Below are positions 10,397 to 20,700 of a DNA stretch of 37,500 nt, one piece after another. The position numbers and the translations under genes are program-made. The stretch comes from Glandiceps talaboti (lineage: Eukaryota > Hemichordata > Enteropneusta > Spengelidae), in assembly GCF_964340395.1 (NCBI RefSeq), contig NC_135567.1, positions 20,455,306-20,492,805 on the forward strand. The letters are read 5' to 3'. The notes beneath the pieces are model-generated. The model did not search any database and was not told the origin of the DNA. It worked only from the letters and a program-made list of their open reading frames with translations. The first letter of the stretch is position 1, and each line of letters starts with the position of its first letter.

Positions 10397-10792
10397 TAAA
10401 TGTCATGTCACTATTTTTGTGGTCCAGCCAGAAGTTTAAAGTTATTCTTTTATATATACTTGTTTTTCTCATTTGCGATGAAATTACTTGATTATTTCAT
10501 TTTCCTCATTTGATATGTAAATTTGGTTGTTGTTGTTGTTTTTCAACCTCTGGCAAATAAATAATATATAAAAACTAAGTCTACATCATTTTAGCTGGAA
10601 AAAAAGGAAACAAGGTAGTTACTTCAATTGTTCATGAATGTCAACAGGTTTTAATGTAAAAAGACGGAAATGATATTGCACTACAATAATGATTTTTAAT
10701 TGGTCCTCGACTGTAAGTCGTGTTGCAGCGCCCTCAACGGCCATGATCAGCCTTGAACTGGGGATTTGAAGAGGTCATTATGCACATGCATG

Positions 10793-10882
10793 TGGTAGTC
10801 TTGGTTACCCAGATTCTCGTGTTTGGGGAGGTCTCGTAGGCAGAGCCCCAGTGGCGAGAGTCTGGGTAACCAAGACTATGCA
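10793..10882. repeat. ~85-bp foldback hairpin
   Basis: GTAGTCTTGGTTACCCAGA at the left is matched by TCTGGGTAACCAAGACTA at the right, with CTCG/CGAG continuing inward. The interval 10883-11233 up to the gene B stop holds no other gene I can support. Confidence 0.65.
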
Positions 10883-11233
10883 TGCGGGTGCCCAGTACCT
10901 TGCATACTAGGCGAATGCAGACTGCAAACAGGAAATTGAGAATACAGCGCCCTCGCTCAGATTGGGGGTACCATCACCTCATTGTATGGTTTCTTAAGAG
11001 TTTTGTCCCTTGGTATTCTGTAGAAGTGTAAATCAGGGAGGTTTTTCAGATTGTTTAGACATCAAGGAAAGCAGCAGTACTCTATGATTAACCAAGTAAC
11101 CTATACCATGTATACCCCCAAGGTACACACAGACAGGAAGTAAAGCGCCACCATGGCAAATTTTGGAAAGGCATATTTTGGTCCTTTATATAAAATAATT
11201 GTATCAAATATGCAAATGTTATTTGAGTTGCTG

Positions 11234-14200
11234 TCATGTGACAATTACAATAGGGCTATGTTTTTGGCTTACATGGGCATAAAGTTCTTGTTTTGTATTG
11301 AAGATATTATTACATGCCATACACAAATATGGATTATCTAATGTATGCATCGTAATATAATGCCTCACACATAACGCCCGTTGTTTAAACGTCCTGCCAC
11401 ATACGCAACACTGATACGGTCGAATCTCAGCGTGAATCTGTTTATGGCGGTGCAATGCTGTTTTCCGTTTGAACTTTTTACCGCAATAATGACATTGATA
11501 CGGTCTATCTTGTGTATGGGTTGTCAAATGGGCATCCAGATGGCTCTTAGTCCTGAAATGATTTTCACAAAATTTGCATGCAAAAGGTCGTTCACCTGTG
11601 TGGATTGTACTATGCACTTTTACATTGTTCTTTCGCTTGAATCGCGCATCACAATGTTCACATCTGTATGGTTTGTCATAGATGTCATCACTCGCATCAT
11701 GAATAACAGCGCCCTCTGTGGTAACAACGAAACCTTCATGAGGCATGGCTTCATTTGTATCGTTACTATGGCTACAGAAATAATCAGCCACTTCTGATTG
11801 TGGAATTTGTAGTGCAGTGGGATTTGATACAGCGGTACTGGTCGACATTCCGGGATTTGATACAGCGGTACTGGTCGACATTCCAGGATTTGATACAGTG
11901 GTACTGGCCAACATTCCAGGATATTCCACAATAGTTCTTTGGTCTCTAATTGTGATATTCGAATCTTGGGATATATCCTGTGGAATGTGCACACTTTCCA
12001 TGATTCTGATCCCAGATTCCACTGGAATTCCAGAATTTCCTGATGTCTTAGTTGCCATGAGAGTCTGCTCAAACAAACTACGTTGATTTTCTTGAGCGAT
12101 TATATTCTGTGGCACATTAACACTTTCAATAATTCTAATTCCACAGTTATTACTTTCATTATTAGTAGAATCTTTCCTTAACAGAAAGGATCTATCCAAA
12201 ATATTTTGTTGATTTTCTCGGGAGAGAACATCATTTTCAATAACTCTCATTTCAGGTTCCTTGCAGATTGCATTATCAGTAGATGTCTTCTTTCTGAGAA
12301 CAAACTGCTCTGATAAATGTCGATTCTCTTGGGACAAAATGACGTGAGGTCTGCTCAAAAGATCTCCAGCTCCAATATCAGATTCCATCTCACTGCTAAT
12401 GTTATGATTTTGAGTCGTATCATGGGATCGCAGGAATACATTTGGTTGATTTTTTTCAGATGAGGTCTTGTGACGGTGTACAGTATCAACAGCTCTGTAT
12501 TGCGTTGATGTTCCACTAGTAATTGATTTTGTTGATGGCTGAGAGGACTGTAATATTAAATTTGGTTGATTGTCTTCAGATGGGATATTCTGAGGTAGGC
12601 TATCAACAACTCCATATCGCATAAATCGTCCACAATTAGTCAATTTCTTTGATGGTTTCAAAGATTGTTTGATTACATTTTGTGAATTCAAATAAGAAAT
12701 ATTATTACCACTGTTTTCATTTATCTCTGTTTTCCATTGAAGTGCACAGCTGGTCTCCCGTTGAAGTGCACAGCTGGTCTCTTGATCTTCACTATTTTCA
12801 ACTTTCACAATTACAACAGGATCTTCATTCTCATTTACTGCTCTTGAGTTGTTGCTATCATCCAACTGATTTGCATGATTGTTAACTTGTTCTTGATTGG
12901 CTGTTGTATGTGGTAATGTTTCATTGTTAGCTTGTTCTTGATTGGCTGTTGTGTGTGGTTGTGTCTGATTGTTAACTCTTTGACGGTTGGCTATTGTGTG
13001 TGGTTGTGTCTGATTGTTAACTCTTTGACGATTGGCTGTTGTGTGTGGTTGTGTCTGATTGTTAACTCTTTGACGATTGGCTGTTGTGTGTGGTTGTGTC
13101 TGATTGTTAACTCTTTGATGATTGGCTGTTGTGTGTGGTTGTGTCTGATTGTTAACTATTCGATGATTGGTTATTGTGTGTGGTCGTGGTTGATTGTTAA
13201 CTCTTTGACGATTGGCTGTTGTATGTGGTAGCATCTCAGCGACTCTTATCTCACTAACTTTGTCTGGTGGTGTTTCTGTTCTTGACTGACTAAAATCATT
13301 ATTTAAGTTGTCCATGTCTGAATCAGACGACAGAAGGGAGAATGACCCGGATTCCTGTCCTGAAGGTGTGACAACTTGAGGTTCAGCAGTTGTTAACGCC
13401 CTCTCTGGTATATCATTATGTTCAGTAGCTGTTACCGCCCTCTCTGGTATATCATTGTTGCGTGATATCAAAGATGTGGTAACTTGCATCTGTAGAGCCC
13501 CACTTTCACTCAGGAAGTGAACTATCATTCTTTTTTCTGCAATTCAAAATTCTTATTTTATTAATTACTCAGTATTTTTATTATGAGGGTGCTGTTTATC
13601 TTAGAACTGATAGCAATATGTATACACCTGAAGTCTCAAAAAACAATACTCAATTCCTGCAGAAAAGTAGTGACAATTTAGTTTCAAATTTGTCATCCAT
13701 GCAGGATGGTCACTGAACACATATCAAGTGCAGTAGAATTTCTTTACTAGATTTCCAAGTTCAGTATTAAAGTTACCAAGATGCTATTTCATCACAAATA
13801 CAAGTCACTGGAGACAGAAATAAGTCTGACTGAATTTTCCTGTCAGGACGAAGACAAATATACTACACAGAACTATATATGAAACCCACAATAGGGAACT
13901 TACAAACCCGCCATGTTGAATGTTGCATCATGGGAAATGTGATAATAAATACTAATCAATTAGTATTGTAAACAATGTTGATACATTGTTTGTAACCACA
14001 AATAATCAATTCATAATCACCCTGACCATTGTGGGAGGTTTATTTTATCGGTAGCTCCAGATTAGGTATTATGATAACCACAGATAATCCCATAGTCCTT
14101 TGCATCTGAGCATGCTCAGTCTGGATTGCAAGTTCCCTATTGGAAACAACACTTCAATTTTAAAACATTACAAAGCCAGACAGGTTTATAACCATACCTT

Positions 14201-15135
14201 TGTTTGTGAGAGTATTATTCCTGAGACGGTTGAACAATTCTTGAGAAGTTTTCACAAAACATTCTCCAAGATGAGTCATCTTATCAGTTCTTCTTGCTTC
14301 CTCCCAGACATAAACACAATCTGAAAGTAATAAAACTTTATATTTCTTTGATAGTTCTTTTTAGACACACTTGACACATGAAATATCAGTGTCCTCACAG
14401 GGTGATAGAAAAATATAACAAAAATGTTTTCAAAATTTTTGTTTCTGATAACATGACTTCTGAAATTAGGGAAGGTAGGTCAGGATCTCATTTCATTTTT
14501 TTATTGTCTAATTAATAAATTAATTAATTAATTAATTAATCAATCTATTTACTTACTTATTTACTTACTAAACTTACTTATTTATTTATTTATTTATTTC
14601 AGAATTTGTTTGACCCAAAAGACAAGATACTTGTTGTCACAAAAACAAATGAGGCAAGATGGTCTTTCTTTCTTAGCGCCGTGGTTCGCTTGTTTAATAA
14701 GCATGGATCTATTAATTAGGAGATCTCCCCGACATCCATGGCTATGGTAAATTAGCGACATGCTCTGACTTCAATGGCTTCTTATCACGACTTCCTTTTG
14801 AACCCCTGTCTGTCTTTTAACTGAAAACAAACTGGTTTCACAATGACATCTTCTAATAAGATGGTATTACCCCTTTATTAGTATCATTATCAAACTTAAA
14901 AGAACTACGGCTATCGTGTTACAAATTTTGGCACTAGTTGAGTACATACCATATAGACTCGTGCACCGCCTGTAAGCAGGGCTATAATCAACGTACCTTG
15001 CGAAGTGAGTGACGGCCTCATTTCATCTTTGTCCGAATACGTTTCCACTGTGTCGGCAAGTTTGATTTTAACGCGTCTAAGCAGGGAGATATCGATAGCA
15101 TGTGAGCTATTTACATTCATTTTGATATCAGCCAT
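11234..15135 (-). CDS. Gene B: C2H2 zinc-finger protein, 5 fingers, 854 aa, three exons
   Basis: Exons on the minus strand: 15135-14997 (ATG, MADIKMNVNS...), 14320-14198 and 13536-11234. All are GT-AG, phase 1, 855 codons with stop. Exon 2 gives DCVYVWEEARRTDKMTHLGE and is nearly identical to that of gene A. Exon 3 opens EKRMIVHFLSESGALQM. The central region is disordered-looking and rich in N, Q, T and S. It holds a 15-residue repeat around TQPHTTANRQRVNNQ (12890-13215) and an 11-residue NPGMSTSTAVS repeat (three copies, 11817-11935). VIVKVENSEDQE is a good psi-K-x-E SUMO-type site followed by acids. Five fingers occupy about residues 709-850, starting CEHC and ending CMAC...HVSQKH. TGEKP-type linkers are only partly kept (TGERP, TQDRP, AEIRP), as in gene A. 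Likely a sequence-specific regulator; target unknown. Intron 2 contains a 250-bp MITE just downstream of exon 2. Confidence 0.88.
11817..11935 (-). repeat. 33-bp coding repeat in gene B (NPGMSTSTAVS), three copies
   Basis: The DNA unit GGATTTGATACAGCGGTACT - GGTCGACATTCC is repeated with few changes; it encodes part of the serine/threonine-rich stretch before the fingers. Confidence 0.8.
12890..13215 (-). repeat. 45-bp coding minisatellite in gene B
   Basis: About eight units encode variants of TQPHTTANRQRVNNQ. The central copies are almost identical in DNA and the edges degenerate (for example NQEQANNETLPHTTA). Confidence 0.85.
13889..14142 (-). mobile_element. MITE family 1, copy 2, in intron 2 of gene B
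   Basis: Complete copy with terminal inverted repeats CAATAGGGAACTT / AAGTTCCCTATTG, in inverse orientation to copies 1 and 3. Contains GCATCATGGGA, a ZNF143/Staf-like core. It lies 56 bp from exon 2 of gene B. Confidence 0.8.
14511..14605. repeat. ATTA/ATTT low-complexity tract in intron 1 of gene B
   Basis: Runs of TTAATTAATTAA and TTATTTATTTATTT. No function seen. Confidence 0.85.
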
Positions 15136-15228
15136 GTGTCTATCAAACGCTGCAGTCGAAATCTTTGTGATAGCCTTTCCTAAATCAAGGCAAGTCTACT
15201 GTATTTACAAATGTAAATATTTGGAAGC

Positions 15229-15283
15229 CAGCTGATTTGACGTAGTATGCTGGGTAAACGAACACCGTTGTTTGAGGGCGCTA
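15229..15283. promoter_or_regulatory. Gene B promoter module: ZNF143/Staf-like plus CTCF-core-like motif
   Basis: About 95-150 bp upstream of the gene B ATG: CAGCTGATT (15229-15237), GTATGCTGGGTAA (15245-15257; reverse complement has CCCAGCATAC, one mismatch to CCCAnnATGC) and GAGGGCGCTA (15274-15283). It is collinear with the gene A module, so the promoter was probably copied with the gene. Confidence 0.5.
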
Positions 15284-15654
15284 CACTACTAGATATATAG
15301 ATACCCCGGGGAAGATAGGCTATGGTCAGAATGTGGTGTTTAATGTTTGAAAGAGGTCTGGGGAGATAAAAAAAAAAGGGGGGGGGGGATTAAAAATTTA
15401 GATTACAGGGAGAGCTTGATTTTTTATTGACAGGAGGGGTAGCCTGCACATTTTTGGAACATGGATGTAAAGACCTGTATAAGGAGATTTTAATAAATTT
15501 TAGATAATATTTGTAAGCCCATATGATGTGAATTTTTATTCCATGGAAGGAATTTATATGTATTTAAAAAATTGCAGTTGCTGAATTTTCTCGTTAAGTT
15601 GCATTCGATAATAGCAGTGTATATACAGATATGTGAATATCAATATTATAATAC

Positions 15655-15734
15655 ACACATAAACACATACATACATGCACACACACATACACACACACAC
15701 ACATACACATACACATACACACATACATACACAT

Positions 15735-15804
<70 letters not shown>
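15655..15804. repeat. (CA)n / (ACACAT)n microsatellite
   Basis: About 150 bp of CA-rich repeat with scattered ACAT. A homopolymer run (A10 then G10) sits at about 15368-15390. No gene is seen in 15284-16105. Confidence 0.95.
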
Positions 15805-15806
<2 letters not shown>

Positions 15807-16105
15807 ACTTGTACCCCTGCTTGGGCGTTACATTTAGACGATGATGGTTATTAATGACAGCATTGACCAATCAGGACGCCATCAGAAAAATCTCAAAGAC
15901 ACATCTACCAGCCATGTATCCAAATTACCTAATTGAAGTACTACAAGTGTATTTCCTGTGTACATCATCCATACAAGTGAGATTAGACCTTGATAATCAT
16001 AACAATAACATAACCCACTGAATCCAAATAGTCTTGGACATATATATTACTAATTTATTTACTCTGCAAGTGCAAATACATATATCTCACTTAACTAGGA
16101 TTCTT

Positions 16106-16358
16106 CAACAGGGAACTTGCAATCCAAACTGAGCATGCTCAGACGCAAAGGACTATGGGATTATCTGTGGTTATCATAATACCTAATCTGGAGCTACTGA
16201 TAAAATAAATCTCCCACAAAGATCAGGGTAATTATGAGTTGATCATTCGTGGTTACAAACAATGTAACATTATCGTTTACAATACTATTTGATTAGTATT
16301 TATTATCACATTTCCCATGATGCAACATTCAACATGGCAGGTTTGCAAGTTCCCTATT
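16106..16358 (+). mobile_element. MITE family 1, copy 3, between genes B and C
   Basis: Starts CAACAGGGAACTTGCAATCC and ends GGTTTGCAAGTTCCCTATT. Carries TTTCCCATGATGCAAC at 16311-16326, the best Staf-like match in the family. No obvious target-site duplication could be fixed by eye. Confidence 0.78.
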
Positions 16359-16448
16359 ACTATCTTGAAGACAAAGAACACAGAACATAAACTAGGAATT
16401 GAAAACATACCATTCTCATCTAGCCATCATATAGGAATCAAAGGGTTT

Positions 16449-16865
16449 CAAGTGGCCATGTGGATGAGGATTGGGTATTTTTTTTATATATTTTTTTTAA
16501 TATATGAAACAATTTTATCATGGCTCCTACTTGAAATATCAATATGAAACAACATTGACCAAGTCTGGGTTTGTAACTCAATAAATTGCAAAAAAAAATT
16601 TTAAAATGTGTAAAAAGTTTACATATTTATCAGTCTTTTCTATTTATTGAATTACAAACCAAGACTAAACAAAACCTAAAAAATGTATAGTATGTACAAC
16701 AAACATTTTACACATTTATCAGTCTTTCACAATTTATTGATTTACAAACCCAGACTTGGTATATGTTGTTTCACATTGATTATTCAAGTAGGAAGCCATG
16801 ATAAAATTCATTTATAAATTATAAATCCAAAATAAATACCCAATCCTCATCCACATGGCCACTTT
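16449..16865. mobile_element. ~417-bp long palindromic MITE
   Basis: The left arm (CAAGTGGCCATGTGGATGAG, then GATTGGGTATTT) is matched at 16834-16865 by AAATACCCAATCC and TCATCCACATGGCCACTTT. Inner blocks also pair (ATCATGGCTCCTACTTGAA with TTCAAGTAGGAAGCCATGAT; AAGTCTGGGTTTGTAA with TTACAAACCCAGACTT). A diverged relative of one half lies near 36415-36570. Confidence 0.75.
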
Positions 16866-17239
16866 AAGAGGAGTTATCTTTTCATTATACAGGATATTTG
16901 ATTACAACAATTGTATTTACCATTCTCTGATTTTTCTGAAATTAAACCTCTTATTAAAATCTGATGAAAAGTGGAATTTTATACCCAACAATTTTTTCTT
17001 TGATTAGCCAAGAGATTAAAAAACAGGCAGTGAAAAAATCATGTCAAGTATTTTCCTGCTGGACGACGAGGAAAATGGGAAATAATCAAATTATTCCGAC
17101 TCAAGCTAATTTTATACACTCCAGAACCAGTGACGTAGACATGGGTTGTCATGATGTAGATCAACTAGGGTATAAAGTCTGTATTTTCTGTTCAAACACA
17201 ATAACTTGGCTTGTGCATGGTATACAACATGTAATGTTG

Positions 17240-17390
17240 TTTAGGGTCACAGACTAGACTAGTTCAGATCGAACTATTTCTGTGGCCCTCACCAGATATA
17301 TCATCCAATCAACCTCCTTTTTGAAATGTACATAAAAATGTTATCCTGTTTTGTATCTGGTGAATAAACAATTCAATTCAATGTAATGTA
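17240..17390 (+). repeat. Possible retroelement 3' tail downstream of gene C
   Basis: Contains GTGAATAAACAATTCAATTC, an AATAAA followed by short ATTCA repeats as at many LINE-type 3' ends. No reverse transcriptase reading frame is present. The rest of 16866-17710 shows nothing clear. Confidence 0.25.
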
Positions 17391-17710
17391 CAGCTACATC
17401 AAGACATAGAAGCTACCTAAAACCAATTCACTTTACAATACAAGATATACATTACAGTATCAATGGCTGATGTAACAATAATGCCTACCTCCCTATTAGG
17501 CCTAATAAAAAAATAGAGCCAATCATGAACAAGTAAATGACATCTACCCCACATACACACTTACTCTAAAGTACGAAATAATTAAAACAGTAATTGCCAT
17601 AAATAGTAGATTGAGTGACAGGTTTGTTGAGAATTGAAAAAAAAAGTGTGTCATCACACCATATTTAGACAAACTGTCCTGACCAGAAACAATTCTTTTT
17701 TTTTCATGGC

Positions 17711-20700
17711 TTAATTGTTTAGTGGTCTGGTATGTCTACGTATGTGCATATCAAAATTTTGTTTAAATCTAAAACTCTGTGAGCAGAGTGGACACTGGAA
17801 TGGTTTTTCTCCGGTATGGATTCTTGTATGTGCAATTAAGTGATCTCGTCTCAGAAATCCTTTACCGCAAAGAACGCAACAAAACGGTTTTTCACCAGAA
17901 TGTATTTTCATATGATGGTTGAAGTTTCTACGTAATTTGATGATTTTACCACATAATTCACATTTGAAAGGTCCCATGTCATGATACAGTTTTTCCTTGT
18001 TGGACTTTGTTCTACGTTGTCTAGTCTGTGCTGTTTTCAGCCACAAACTTGATACACTGTGCGACATTTCCGGGGACATATACTGAGTTGCATAGCTTGT
18101 AGATGGTCTATTCTGGTCTATTCTTACACCCTGGAGTCTATTTACTGTTTCATGTGATGCTTGGGGTGAAACATCTGATGAAGTCTGCATTGTTTCTATG
18201 TATGACCTTTGACCTATGACATTCTGCGGTGATCGTAGAACTGTGTCACTGTCAGATGACCTCTGAATCGTTTGATTATGGAATGGCCTTTGACCTGTGT
18301 CATCATTGGATGACCTTTGAACAGTTACATTGTGTGATGACCTTTGACCTGTGTCACTATGGGATGACCCCTGAACTATGACATCATTTGATGACCTCTG
18401 AACACCAGCACAGGATCTTTGTCCTGTATCAGTACATGACCTTTGCATGTTTACAATAGGTAATGACCTTTGACCTACATCAGCATATGACCTTTGAACC
18501 CTAGCAGCATGCAAAGATTTCTGAATTCTATCAATATGTGATGATCCCTGCATTCTTTTAAAAGGTGACGACCTTTGAACTGTGTTAGTATATGGTGACC
18601 TTTGACTTTTTTTCATAATTGGAGTTCTTGAAATTGCACTTGACATTGTCTGTAGGTGTTGAAGCGGTGATGTCATATGCGTTCCCTTCGGATTTTCCAA
18701 ACTTTCAGTATTTGCATAACGTGACGTCACTGTTTTCTTTGCTCCATTGCCGTTATTTTTACGATTAGTGTCGGTTACGACGGTAGTATCTTTGCTTGAT
18801 GTGATTTCATTACATCGTCTGTCTGTAATATGCCCACTGGATGTAGAATCTGTTGATACATGGTGAAAGATTTGATGACCACTGAAGAGTGTGGACTGGT
18901 CAACACTGCAAGACTGTCTCCATGAGGATTCGTTGCCTCTACCTTCCATTTTGACCTCTATTGCTGCTATGTCATCATTACGTAAACTTACGTCTGTATT
19001 TACACACGTCCAGGATTGTGGTTTTTCTGAATCTTTGACTTTATTACAGTTTACTTCCTTTGCCTCCAATACTGACCTGTTTCTGTCATGAATCTGTTCC
19101 CGATTCACTGAAACTTTGGATCTCGCTTGTTGACCCCTTAGTTCATCCCTCATTTCTTGTTGAGCCCTTAGTTCATTAGAAAACTCTGGACTTTTATCAA
19201 CTATGCGATCGACACGTTTTTGTTGGTTTGAGTCATCGTTGAGCGCTTCACACACAATGTTCAAAGATCCGATCTCTTCCTGACTAATAGCGTAAAAAAC
19301 GTCGCTTTCATTGATCGAAGATAGCATCTCATCCTGACTTGTTACATTGTAACAATTCATACGCTCATCAGATTTTCCCGCAATTCCTTCATGACTTGCT
19401 GCATTGTTAAAATCCCCATGTACGTGTATGACATTATTTTCAAAAGGACCTGAGTCAGGAAAATGTTCGGCTGAATATCTGTGACTGGTTTCATTGTCAC
19501 AACTATCTTGAAGATCATCCACAATCTCATCTTCTTCATCCTGTGAAATCTCATCCCTTTGTTCCTCATCTTCACATCCACTCTCTTGTTGCTCGCATGA
19601 ATTATTGATTTCAGAATATGGGTTTGGATCCGCTGTCCAAACAATTGTATTAACTGTACTTTCGTCATCACTCTGTTCCGTTTTCACTGGTGGTAGTTCA
19701 TTCTGCATAACAGTAGATTCTCTGTGACACTGCATAACAGTAGATTCTCTGTGATACTGCGTGACACTAGATTTGTTGCGAGACTGAGTGACACTAGATT
19801 CGTTGCGAGGCTGTGTAATATTAGATTCTCTGCAAGACTGTGCAACACTAGATTCTTTGTCACACTGCATGACACTAGATTTGTTGTGAGACTGTGTAAC
19901 ATTTGATTCTGTGTGACACTGCATGACACTAGATTTGTGGCAAGACTGCGTAACACTAGATTCTCTGTGAGGGCTTGGAATATGAAGATCGTCATGATTA
20001 CGCTGCGACCTTGTGGAGCTTCTCTTTTTCTCACTATTCTGATCTGATGAAAGACTATCTTCATCTTCACCATGACGATACTCCTTTTCATCCACTGTCT
20101 TTTCTGCCATTTCTAATTCATTAGAATTGCTACCTTTAGGATCACTGTGACATTTTTCCTTTGAGGTTAAGATCCGCGGTGTTACTTCGGTTTTCATGTC
20201 CACTTTTAGGATTCCACTATCACACATAACATGGAGGATAGTTGTCTTTTCTGTAATTAAAAATGAAATCAAAATAAAATCAATCACTAATTCTATTATC
20301 GAAATAAATTGAATCACCAATTCTATTTTTATAGGATGGAACCCGCTACTCTATAAATGTCTGGAGAGAACCCTGTAAATTATAGGATCCTGGATGGAAC
20401 CCACTACTTTATAAATACCTGGAGAAAACCCTGTAAATTATACGATAGAACCACTACTCTATGAAGGCCTGGGGAGAACCCTGTAAATTATAGGATTGAA
20501 CCCACTACTCTATAAAGGCCTGGGTTGAATCCAGTAAATTATAGGATGGAACCCACTACTTTATAAATACCTGGAGAAAACCCTGTAAATTATACGATAG
20601 AACCCACTACTCTATAAAGGCCAGGGGAGAACCCAGTAAATTATAGGATGGAACCCACTACTCTATAAAGACCTGGGGAAAACTAAGTAAATTAAATGCT

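Noticed and set aside
12932-13231. Plus-strand open frame with repeated CCVWLCLIVNSLTIG
   Set aside because: Antisense shadow of the 45-bp coding repeat of gene B.
15554-15844. Open frames made of CVCVCV or THTHTH
   Set aside because: Translation of the CA microsatellite.
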